From contig DAOTVC010000130.1 of NCBI GenBank assembly GCA_034437215.1, forward strand, positions 1-30,928: a stretch of 30,928 nt of DNA, written 5' to 3'. Made by a program: the position numbers and the translations under genes. This DNA comes from DAOTVC01 sp034437215 (GTDB lineage Bacteria > Chloroflexota > Anaerolineae > B4-G1 > SLSP01). The notes under the pieces are model-generated. The model was given only the letters and a program-made list of their open reading frames with translations. It made no database searches and was not told where the DNA came from. Every line of letters starts with the position of its first letter. Positions within the stretch are counted from its first letter, which is position 1. Positions 15,942 to 23,130 of the stretch are shown here, one piece after another.

Positions 15942-16652
15942 ATGGGTAACTTACTGCGCGCGCTCTTTGTCATCATCCTGGTGGCCCTGCTGCTGCTGGG
16001 AGCATGGATGCTCTATGATCGCTTGATTCCTCGGGACGGGATCAGGATCGATCCTCTGCCTAATTTGCCGGATCTGGTGCCGGAGCCCACACCGACCATC
16101 TACGCCAGCCCTGCCACTGTAGTGCAGCAGGTGCAGTCTCTGAGCCGCTTGGAGACTGCCTCCTACGTGGTAGAGAAGGTCATCACCGCCGAGACGGGGC
16201 AGGGGCCGCTGGGCTTTCTCTTCGGCGACCGGGTGCTGCTCGTCGCCTACGGCGAGGTGATCGCCGGGGTGGATCTGGGACGTTTCGGCATGGAGGACGT
16301 GCAGGTGACGCCGGACGGCGTTCTCTACCTGCATCTGCCCCCCGCCGAGGTCTTCATCGCTACCCTCGACAACAGCCGGACCTACGTGTACGATCGGGAC
16401 ACGGGCCTCGTCGGGACCAATGCCGACCTGGAGACCGCTGCCCGTCAGGAAGCCGAACGTCTGGTGCTGGAGGCGGCGCTCGAGGACGGCATCCTGCTGC
16501 TCGCCGATGAAAATGGTCGCGACTTTCTGCGCTCCCTCTTTTTGGGGGTGGGTTTTGAGCAGGTCATCTTCGTCGACGTCTTGCCAACGCCCGTGCCCGC
16601 AGCGCCCACCCCGATCCCCACGTCTCAGATCACCCTCACCCCTGCTCCGTGA
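15942..16652 (+). CDS. DUF4230-like membrane-anchored protein of unknown function
   Basis: Protein of 236 aa with one N-terminal hydrophobic helix (about residues 5-26), a Pro-rich spacer (PEPTPTIYASP, about 48-58), then a globular domain (about 60-215) resembling DUF4230: LETASYVVEKVITAE, VLLVAYGEVIAGVDLGRF, a VYDRDTGLVG loop and a following helix rich in Glu/Ala. It ends in a Pro-Thr tail (PTPVPAAPTPIPTSQITLTPAP). The orientation should place the domain outside the cytoplasmic membrane. The start is supported by GGGAGAGG just upstream. No function is established for the family. The position between the Wzy-like fusion and an MBL hydrolase gives no firm clue. Confidence 0.8.
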   Translation: MGNLLRALFVIILVALLLLGAWMLYDRLIPRDGIRIDPLPNLPDLVPEPTPTIYASPATVVQQVQSLSRLETASYVVEKVITAETGQGPLGFLFGDRVLLVAYGEVIAGVDLGRFGMEDVQVTPDGVLYLHLPPAEVFIATLDNSRTYVYDRDTGLVGTNADLETAARQEAERLVLEAALEDGILLLADENGRDFLRSLFLGVGFEQVIFVDVLPTPVPAAPTPIPTSQITLTPAP

Positions 16653-16759
16653 ACCGTGTCGGGAGCCGCGTAGGGGCTGAGTCTGACTAAGCGTGGGGGA
16701 GGCGAGGGTTGGAGGCTCAATGGCCCCCTATCGGCTGCTATCTTTCAGAAGGTGTGAGC

Positions 16760-17527
16760 ATGAAAAACAGTTCCAATACGTATGTCGTGCCTCTGGGTGT
16801 AGCTGCTGCCTTGGCCGACGCCTACCACGCGAACAGCTATCTTGCCGTCGTCCACGAGGGACGTTACTGGCTCGTCGACTGTGCCGATGCCCCCATCGGA
16901 CGTCTGGAGCGCGGCGGCCTCGACCCCCTGGCGCTGCAGGGGCTCATCCTGACCCACTTCCACCCCGATCACGTCTACGGTCTGCCGAACTATCTCCTGG
17001 GTCTCTACCTCCTCGGTTATGCTGATGTGGGGGAGCTCTGCATCTATGCACGGTCGGAGGTATTGGAGGGGGCCCGTCCTCTGCTCTCCCTCTTTCGGGG
17101 GCAGGGCTGGATCGAACAGATGCTCCTCAGCTTCGTGCCGCTCGAGCCGGAGGTCGGCGCCCTGGTCACCGAGAGCGAGGACTTCCGCATCACCGTAGCC
17201 CCCTCCTGTCACAGCATCCCCTCCCTGGCCGTCCGCTTCGAGAGTCGGAAAAGCGGCCGGGTCTTCGTCTACTCCAGCGATACCGCCATCTGTGCGGAGG
17301 TGCAGCAGCTCGCGGAGGGGGCAGACCTGCTCTTTCACGAGGCGACGGGTGAGGGGCACGGTCACGCTGACCCGGTGGAGGTGGGGGCGATGGCCGACCA
17401 GATGGGCGTAGAGCGTCTCGTGCTCATCCACTACAATCCCCGCAAGGCCGACGAGATCCTCGCGGCGGCCCGTAAGACCTTTCCCGAGGCGGAGCTGGCG
17501 CGCGAGTTCGTCCGCTACCCTCTCTAG
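16760..17527 (+). CDS. Metallo-beta-lactamase-fold hydrolase (RNase Z-like branch)
   Basis: Soluble protein of 255 aa with the MBL metal-binding set: H66-F-H68-P-D70-H71 (THFHPDHVYG), a histidine in APSCHSIP, the bridging Asp in YSSDTAI and the final His in LIHYNP. The pattern HFHPDH with SDTA and FHEAT is closest to RNase Z/ElaC and related phosphodiesterase-like proteins, but the long exosite arm of RNase Z is not obvious, so tRNA 3' processing should not be assumed. The ATG at 16760, preceded by AAGGTG, is preferred over an in-frame ATG 51 nt upstream because the upstream codons look non-coding. The gene ends 77 nt before murJ. Confidence 0.85.
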   Translation: MKNSSNTYVVPLGVAAALADAYHANSYLAVVHEGRYWLVDCADAPIGRLERGGLDPLALQGLILTHFHPDHVYGLPNYLLGLYLLGYADVGELCIYARSEVLEGARPLLSLFRGQGWIEQMLLSFVPLEPEVGALVTESEDFRITVAPSCHSIPSLAVRFESRKSGRVFVYSSDTAICAEVQQLAEGADLLFHEATGEGHGHADPVEVGAMADQMGVERLVLIHYNPRKADEILAAARKTFPEAELAREFVRYPL

Positions 17528-17567
17528 CCTTGACCTTGCCGCGACACTATCCGCAGCCGGCGCAGCG

Positions 17568-17596
17568 TTGGACGGCACCGGCTGCCGTGCTATAAT
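17568..17596 (+). promoter_or_regulatory. Predicted leaderless promoter for murJ
   Basis: TTGGAC (17568-17573), a 17-bp spacer and a perfect TATAAT (17591-17596) are followed by 8 nt (CGCCGCGT) and the ATG at 17605. There is no ribosome site in that space. It is the third case of this geometry in the window. Confidence 0.7.
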
Positions 17597-17604
17597 CGCC
17601 GCGT

Positions 17605-19179
17605 ATGAATGACAACCGCAGACACGCTGCTCGTTCCGCCATCGTCGTGATGGGCGCTCTCGCCCTCAGTCGCCTCTTAGGTCTGGCACGCACCATGGTC
17701 TTCGGACACTTCTTTGGTACGGGTGCCGAGATGGACGCCTACGGGGTCGCTGCACGCATCCCCGAGATGCTCTTTCTGATCATGGCGGGAGGCGCGTTGG
17801 GCTCCGCCTTCATCCCCCTCTTTACCGAGCGCTTGGCGCAGGGAGCGGAGGAGGAGGCGTGGCGGTTGGCCTCCTCCATCATCAACCTCCTCATCGCGCT
17901 GTTGGCGCCGGTGAGCCTGCTCGCCATCATCCTGGCGCCCTGGTTGGTGCGTACCTGGGTAGCCCCCGAGTTCTCGCCCCAGATGCAGGCCCTCACCGTC
18001 GACCTCTTGCGGGTGATGCTGCTGACCCCGATGATCTTCGGGATCAGCGGGATCCTCATGGGCGTTCTCAACGGCTACCAGCACTTCCTGATGCCGGCCC
18101 TGGCCCCCAGCGTCTACAATCTGGCCCTCATCGGGGGAGCCGTCTGGGGAGGTCTGGTCGGTGGGGGGACACGTGCGGTCGCCGCCGCTTCCGTCATCGG
18201 TGCCGTCGCCCACCTCCTTACCCAGCTTCTCGGCCTGTGGAAGTACCCGGCGCGCTACCGCCTGACCTTCGGCTGGGATGATCCTGCCGTGCGGGAGGTG
18301 GCGGGCCTGATGCTGCCGCGGATGCTGGGGGTGGCCGCCATCCAGGTCAACTTCGTCATCACCAATAACCTCGCCTCCGGACTGGAGGTCGGGGCCGTCT
18401 CCGTCCTTCTCTACGCCTGGAACCTGGTGCTCCTGCCCCAGGGTATCTTCGCTCAGGCGCTGGGGATTACCTGCTTTCCCACCCTCTCGACCCAGGCGGC
18501 GCGGGGGGATCTGGAGGGGCTGCGGGAGACCATCGCCGTCAACCTGCGCGTTCTGCTGGCCCTCCTGCTGCCCGCCATGGTCGGTTTGATTGTCCTGGGG
18601 GAGCCCCTCGTGGCCCTGCTCCTGCAGCGCGGTGAGTTCGACAGCGCGTCGACGCAGGCCGTCGCCTACGCCATGGCCCTCTTCTCCATCGGGCTGCTGG
18701 GGCACGGTGCTCTCGAGATTCTCGCCCGTGCCTTCTACGCCGTCCACAACACCTGGATTCCCACGATGGCGGCCCTCATCGCCGTCGTGCTCAACGTCGC
18801 CTTGGGGTTGGGCCTGCCCCCCGTCTTCGCGCGTGCGGGCTTTCCGGCCTTCGGGGGATTGGCCTTGGCCAACTCTCTCGCGATCCTGGTGGAGACGGTC
18901 GTGCTCGTCGTCCTCATCCGGCAGCGCGTGGGGGATCTCGACCTGGGGGCCCTTGCCCGTTGGAGCATCCGCCCGGCGGTTGCGGCCCTGGGAATGGGCG
19001 TGGTGGTCGTCCTCTGGCGGCGTGTGGCACCCGGTATGCTGCTCGAGACGGGCGGGGGCACCCTTCTGGGGCTCGGTAGCTATCTCTCCCTCGCCTGGCT
19101 TCTCGGCGTGGAGGAGCTGCGCAGGACTGTGACCACACTCTTGCACCGCAGACGTCTCAAGGAGGAACAGGTATGTTGA
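17605..19179 (+). CDS. murJ: Lipid II flippase MurJ (MviN family)
   Basis: Polytopic membrane protein of 524 aa, about 14 hydrophobic segments, member of the MVF/MurJ family that moves lipid II across the cytoplasmic membrane for peptidoglycan synthesis. Typical family features are SRLLGLARTMVFGHFFGTGAEMDAY at the N-terminus, GALGSAFIPLF in helix 2, GILMGVLNGYQHFLMPALAP, and RAFYAVHNTWIPT in the second half. The length matches the bacterial core without the C-terminal pseudokinase found in mycobacterial MviN. The gene is probably transcribed from its own leaderless promoter and overlaps the following SAM hydrolase gene by 7 nt, whose ribosome site lies inside the murJ end. Confidence 0.95.
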   Translation: MNDNRRHAARSAIVVMGALALSRLLGLARTMVFGHFFGTGAEMDAYGVAARIPEMLFLIMAGGALGSAFIPLFTERLAQGAEEEAWRLASSIINLLIALLAPVSLLAIILAPWLVRTWVAPEFSPQMQALTVDLLRVMLLTPMIFGISGILMGVLNGYQHFLMPALAPSVYNLALIGGAVWGGLVGGGTRAVAAASVIGAVAHLLTQLLGLWKYPARYRLTFGWDDPAVREVAGLMLPRMLGVAAIQVNFVITNNLASGLEVGAVSVLLYAWNLVLLPQGIFAQALGITCFPTLSTQAARGDLEGLRETIAVNLRVLLALLLPAMVGLIVLGEPLVALLLQRGEFDSASTQAVAYAMALFSIGLLGHGALEILARAFYAVHNTWIPTMAALIAVVLNVALGLGLPPVFARAGFPAFGGLALANSLAILVETVVLVVLIRQRVGDLDLGALARWSIRPAVAALGMGVVVVLWRRVAPGMLLETGGGTLLGLGSYLSLAWLLGVEELRRTVTTLLHRRRLKEEQVC

Positions 19180-20000
19180 TCTCGTTAACGACCGACTTCG
19201 GAACGCAGGATGGTTACGTGGGGGTGATGAAGGGGGTGATGGCGGGTATTGCGCCCGGAGTCCCCTTCTTGGACCTCACCCACAACGTCCCTCCCCAGGA
19301 CGTGCGCAGCGCGGCCTACGTTCTCTGGACGGTCTTGCCCTACTTTCCCGAGAAGGCGGTTCACTTGGTCGTCGTCGACCCCGGTGTAGGGACCTCGCGC
19401 AAGGCCCTGGCGGCCCAGACACCGTGGGGTTACGTCGTCGGGCCCGACAACGGCGTCTTCTCCTACGTCTGGGCTGCGGCCCCGCCGAGCCGGGTTCACG
19501 AACTCGCCGAGCGCAAGTACCAGAGGAACGTCGTCAGCGCCACCTTCCACGGGCGGGACATCTTCGCTCCGGCGGCGGCCCATCTGGCGGCGGGCGTGCC
19601 CCTCGAGGCCTTCGGCCCGCCTGTCCACGATCCCCTTCGCTTGCCCCTGCCTCGTCTCGAGGTGGGGGAGGACCTCATCCGTGGGGAGGTGCTCTACATC
19701 GATCACTTCGGCAATACCATCACCAGCATCGGGCGGCTGATCTGGGAGGGGAACCTGCTACATCTCGATCCCGCCTTCGGTGACGCCGAACCTACCATCA
19801 TCCGTGCCGATGGCGTGCGTGTCCTCGTCGGCGGACGTGATCTCGGTCCCATCCGCCGCACCTACGGTGAAGTGGCCGCCGGTGATCCCCTGGCCCTCGT
19901 AGGCAGTGAGGGGATGCTTGAGGCCTCCGTCTCTCACGGGCATGGGGGAGAGGAACTGGGCCTGACGGTAGGGGACCCGGTGGAGATCGTGCGGGCTTAG
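19173..20000 (+). CDS. S-adenosyl-L-methionine hydrolase (adenosine-forming; DUF62/SAM hydroxide adenosyltransferase)
   Basis: Protein of 275 aa of the fluorinase/DUF62 family; the widespread housekeeping members split SAM with water into adenosine and methionine. Motifs are TDFG at residues 7-10, THNVPPQDVRSAAY, VVVDPGVGTSR, GPDNGVFSYV, FHGRDIFAPAAAHLA and YIDHFGNTITS. The length matches hydrolases, and no halogenase context is present. The ATG overlaps the murJ stop, and AAGGAGGAAC lies about 6 nt upstream within murJ, so expression is tied to murJ. No function link to lipid II flipping is known. The pairing may only be a shared operon. Confidence 0.93.
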   Translation: MLISLTTDFGTQDGYVGVMKGVMAGIAPGVPFLDLTHNVPPQDVRSAAYVLWTVLPYFPEKAVHLVVVDPGVGTSRKALAAQTPWGYVVGPDNGVFSYVWAAAPPSRVHELAERKYQRNVVSATFHGRDIFAPAAAHLAAGVPLEAFGPPVHDPLRLPLPRLEVGEDLIRGEVLYIDHFGNTITSIGRLIWEGNLLHLDPAFGDAEPTIIRADGVRVLVGGRDLGPIRRTYGEVAAGDPLALVGSEGMLEASVSHGHGGEELGLTVGDPVEIVRA

Positions 20001-20133
20001 GTCTGTCGTGGCTTCGAGCACTTTCCACACTCCGATGCCCTGAATTCTGTGTGTCGTAGCCTATCTTCTGACCTGTTCTGCTCCTGCTTGCGCCGCCGGC
20101 ACCTGCCGATGCGATTTTTCTTTACCGGAGGTA

Positions 20134-21447
20134 ATGATGCCTGAGTACTTTGTCATCGAGGGGGGGCGCCCCATAACGGGCGAGATCTCCCCCAGTGGAA
20201 ACAAGAACGCAGCGCTGCCGGCCCTGGCAGCCACCCTGCTCACCGACGAACCCGTCATCCTGCGCAACCTCCCCGCCATCCGCGACGTCGAGACGATGGG
20301 GGAGCTGCTGGCCGCGTTGGGCGTGGAGGTGGAGAGACTGGATCCCCACACCTGGCGATTGCAGGCCCGGGAGGTGAATCCCCCCGAGGAGCCTCAGGAG
20401 GTGAGCGATCTCTTCCGCTCCATCCGGGGCTCCATTCTCATCGCCGGCCCGCTTCTGGCCCGCTTCAAACGCCTGGTCATCCCCGCGCCCGGTGGCGACG
20501 TCATCGGGCGTCGCCGGGTGGACACGCACTTCCTGGCCTTCCAGGCCCTCGGCGCCGAAGTGGAGACCAGTCGCCTCTTCCGCATCCGGGCCGACGAGCT
20601 CCACGGTGCGGATATCCTCCTGGACGAGGCCAGCGTGACGGGCACCGAGAACGCCGTCATGGCGGCCTGCCTCGCCACGGGGACCACCGTCATCCGTCAC
20701 GCCGCTTCGGAGCCCCACGTCCAGGATCTCTGCCGCATGCTCATCTCCATGGGCGCACGGATCGAGGGGGTGGGGACGAACACGCTCATCATCCACGGCG
20801 TCAGCGGGCTGCACGGCACCGACTTCACCATCGGCTCCGACCACATCGAGGTGGGGAGCTACATCGCCCTTGCAGCGGCGACGGGAGGGGAGCTCCTCAT
20901 TCGCAACGCCGTGCCCCAGTACCTGCGCATGGTCCGCATGGTCTACGAGCGCCTGGGCGTGCGCTTCGAGGTGCGGGGGGACGATCTCTTCGTGCCCGCC
21001 GAACAGGAGCGCCGGATCGTGCCCGACATGGGCGACGCCGTGCCCAGCATCAGCGACTCCCCCTGGCCCGCCTTCCCCGCCGATCTCATGAGCCTCGCTC
21101 TTGTCCTGGCGACCCAGTGTGAAGGGGTGGTGATCTTCCACGACAAGATGTTCGAGAGCCGCCTCTTCTTCGTGGATAAGCTTATTCCCATGGGGGCCCG
21201 CATCGTCCTCTGCGATCCCCACCGCGCCCTCATCTACGGTCCCTCGGCCCTGCACGGTGACGAGCTGGAGAGTCCCGACATCCGCGCCGGCATGGCCCTT
21301 CTCGTGGCGGCCCTCGCGGCGGAGGGCACGAGCGTCATCCGCAACATCCGGCAGATCGACCGCGGGTACGAGCGCATCGAGGAGAAGCTCCGGCCCCTGG
21401 GGGCCCAGATCGAGCGCTGCAACGGAAAGACCTGCGGCTATGAGTGA
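20134..21447 (+). CDS. murA: UDP-N-acetylglucosamine 1-carboxyvinyltransferase, Asp-type active site
   Basis: Cytosolic enzyme of 437 aa transferring enolpyruvate from PEP to UDP-GlcNAc, the first committed step of peptidoglycan synthesis. Landmarks are K24-N25 in SPSGNKNAALPAL, RSIRGSILIAGPLLARF, GTENAVMAACLATG, PWPAFPADL and IDRGYERIEEKLRPLGA. The active-site loop reads PGGDVIGRRRVD, so D122 replaces the Cys (Cys115 in E. coli) that fosfomycin alkylates. Asp is found there in naturally resistant MurA enzymes such as those of mycobacteria and chlamydiae. The start has two adjacent ATGs after CGGAGGT. The end overlaps rdgB by 8 nt. The 133-nt upstream gap shows no strong promoter. Confidence 0.95.
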   Translation: MMPEYFVIEGGRPITGEISPSGNKNAALPALAATLLTDEPVILRNLPAIRDVETMGELLAALGVEVERLDPHTWRLQAREVNPPEEPQEVSDLFRSIRGSILIAGPLLARFKRLVIPAPGGDVIGRRRVDTHFLAFQALGAEVETSRLFRIRADELHGADILLDEASVTGTENAVMAACLATGTTVIRHAASEPHVQDLCRMLISMGARIEGVGTNTLIIHGVSGLHGTDFTIGSDHIEVGSYIALAAATGGELLIRNAVPQYLRMVRMVYERLGVRFEVRGDDLFVPAEQERRIVPDMGDAVPSISDSPWPAFPADLMSLALVLATQCEGVVIFHDKMFESRLFFVDKLIPMGARIVLCDPHRALIYGPSALHGDELESPDIRAGMALLVAALAAEGTSVIRNIRQIDRGYERIEEKLRPLGAQIERCNGKTCGYE

Positions 21448-22054
21448 GATCCGCCGGCTGCGCCTTCTCCTGGCGACCCACAACCCCGGGAAGCGCCGGG
21501 AGTGGGCCGCTCTCCTTCAGGGGCTGCCCGTGGAGCTGCTGCTCCCCGAGAAGGTCGGGCTGACGATGGAGCACGTCGCCGAGACGGGGGAGACCTACGG
21601 GGAGAACGCTCTCATCAAGGCCCGTACCCTGGCAGCCGCCTCCCGGATGGCGGCCCTCGCCGACGATTCGGGGCTGGAGGTGGATGCGCTGGAGGGGGCC
21701 CCGGGCGTCCGCTCGGCCCGCTACCGTCTGGGCAGCGACGAGGTGCGCTATCGCGCCCTCCTGCGCGCCCTGGAGGGGGAGCCCTACGAGAAGCGGACGG
21801 CGCGCTTCCGCTGCGTCGCCGCGCTCGTCCTCCCCGACGGGCGGGAGTTCACCACCGAAGGGGTGATCGAGGGGGTCATCGCCGCCGCGCCCTCCGGGGT
21901 GGGGGGCTTCGGCTACGATCCCGTCTTCTACCTGCCCGATCTCGAGGTGACCTTCGCGGAGCTGCCCATGGACGTCAAGAACGAGATCAGCCACCGGGCA
22001 CGGGCCGCCCAGCGCATGGCCCCCGTGGTCCGGCGCGTGGTGGAGGGGCGATGA
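21440..22054 (+). CDS. rdgB: Non-canonical purine NTP pyrophosphatase (RdgB/HAM1, XTP/dITP diphosphatase)
   Basis: Protein of 204 aa of the HAM1/ITPase family, which removes dITP, XTP and ITP from the nucleotide pool. Visible motifs are ATHNPGKRREW near the start, AETGETYGENALIKA, ADDSGLEVDALEGAPGVRSARY, GVGGFGYDPVFY and the C-terminal EISHRARAA. The length is normal for the family. The ATG at 21440 is chosen because homology begins right there and it overlaps the murA stop by 8 nt. A longer frame upstream is only read-through inside murA. The stop overlaps the next start as ATGA. Confidence 0.95.
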   Translation: MSEIRRLRLLLATHNPGKRREWAALLQGLPVELLLPEKVGLTMEHVAETGETYGENALIKARTLAAASRMAALADDSGLEVDALEGAPGVRSARYRLGSDEVRYRALLRALEGEPYEKRTARFRCVAALVLPDGREFTTEGVIEGVIAAAPSGVGGFGYDPVFYLPDLEVTFAELPMDVKNEISHRARAAQRMAPVVRRVVEGR

Positions 22055-22986
22055 GGGTACCCGCACCCTCCCTGTCCACCCGCGGCTTCAAGGCGTGGAT
22101 GCTTCGCGTGCGCGCGCCCTTTCTCACGGCGGCCATTCTCCCCATCGTGGTGGGCAGCGTCGCCGCCTGGGCGCGTACCCGCGTCTTTCACGTCGGCTAC
22201 TTTCTTCTGACCCTCATCGGGGGCACCCTCATGCAGGCCGGCGCCAACATGGTCAACGACTACTTTGATCACCTGAGCGGTGCCGATCGCTTGAACCGCG
22301 AGGCGGTGGTGCCCTTCACGGGGGGCAGCCCGGTGCTGAAGCTGGGGCTCCTCTCCCCCGAACGGGTGCGCAACGAGGCCATCACCTACTTCGTCATCGC
22401 GGGCCTCATCGGCCTCTACCTCACCTTCACGCGCTCCGTCTGGGTCCTGGCCCTGGGCGTTGCGGGCGTCGCCGCGGGCTGCCTCTACACGACCTTCTTC
22501 GCGCCCTGGGGTCTGGGCGAGCTGGCGCTCTTTCTCAGCTTCGGCCCCCTGATGGTCCTCGGCGGCTGGATCACCCAGACGGGTAGTCCCGCCTGGGAGC
22601 CGCTCTGGGCTTCGCTGCCCCTGGGCTTTCTTATCCTCAACGTCCTCTGGATCAACCAGTTTCCCGACGCCGTCGCCGACGGCGCCGTGGGCAAGCGCCA
22701 CTGGGTGGTGCGGCTGGGACGCCGGCGGGCCGTGCTGCTCTACGGGCTCTTCTTCCTGGCGACCTACCTCTCGCTGGTGGTCGCCGTCCTGCTCGGCGCC
22801 CTCCCCGTCTGGACCCTCCTGGCGCTGCTGCCGGAGCCCCTGGCCTGGCGCGCCTACCGGGTGGCCCGCCGTCACTACGACGAACCCCCGCGGCTGGCCC
22901 CTGCCAACGCCCTGACAGTGCAAGTCCACCTGCTGACGGGCCTCTTTCTTATCGTCGGTTACCTTATCCAGGGGCTCGTTTGGTGA
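22051..22986 (+). CDS. UbiA-family prenyltransferase, MenA-like
   Basis: Integral membrane protein of 311 aa with about nine hydrophobic helices. The two Asp-rich Mg-prenyl-diphosphate motifs are present: N69-D70-Y-F-D73 (NMVNDYFDHLSGADR) and D206-A-V-A-D210 followed by GAVGKRHWVVRLG, a form typical of MenA (1,4-dihydroxy-2-naphthoate polyprenyltransferase) in menaquinone synthesis. A related UbiA enzyme with another aromatic acceptor is possible, since no other men genes are visible. The start codon overlaps the rdgB stop (ATGA), so it is coupled to murA-rdgB. A 7-nt tandem array follows the gene. Confidence 0.85.
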   Translation: MRVPAPSLSTRGFKAWMLRVRAPFLTAAILPIVVGSVAAWARTRVFHVGYFLLTLIGGTLMQAGANMVNDYFDHLSGADRLNREAVVPFTGGSPVLKLGLLSPERVRNEAITYFVIAGLIGLYLTFTRSVWVLALGVAGVAAGCLYTTFFAPWGLGELALFLSFGPLMVLGGWITQTGSPAWEPLWASLPLGFLILNVLWINQFPDAVADGAVGKRHWVVRLGRRRAVLLYGLFFLATYLSLVVAVLLGALPVWTLLALLPEPLAWRAYRVARRHYDEPPRLAPANALTVQVHLLTGLFLIVGYLIQGLVW

Positions 22987-23033
22987 TCGAAACGGAAAAC
23001 GTGAAGATGGTCTGTGTTTTGCGTTTGGCATTT

Positions 23034-23110
23034 ACCGCTGACCGCTGACCGCTGACCGCTGATCGCTGATCGCTGATCGCTGACCGCTGATCGCTGATCG
23101 CTGATCGCTG
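23034..23110 (+). repeat. Heptanucleotide tandem array (ACCGCTG/ATCGCTG, 11 units)
   Basis: Eleven contiguous 7-mers that differ only at the second base: four ACCGCTG, three ATCGCTG, one ACCGCTG, three ATCGCTG. It lies in the 144-bp gap between the prenyltransferase stop and the next start and ends 6 nt before the GAGGAG ribosome site. The preceding 45 nt (AAACGGAAAACGTGAAG...) resemble the heptads of repeat X. Confidence 0.92.
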
Positions 23111-23130
23111 CTTTTGAGGAGATTGTCTAC

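Noticed and set aside
16709..16759. Upstream ATG for the metallo-beta-lactamase-fold protein
   Set aside because: The added 17 codons have no ribosome site and no family likeness, whereas the ATG at 16760 follows AAGGTG.
19173..20000. Fluorinase/chlorinase reading of the DUF62 protein
   Set aside because: The family includes halogenases, but housekeeping members are SAM hydrolases and nothing nearby suggests halogen metabolism.
23034..23110. Heptamer array as a CRISPR
   Set aside because: Units are 7 nt and contiguous, with no spacers and no cas genes.
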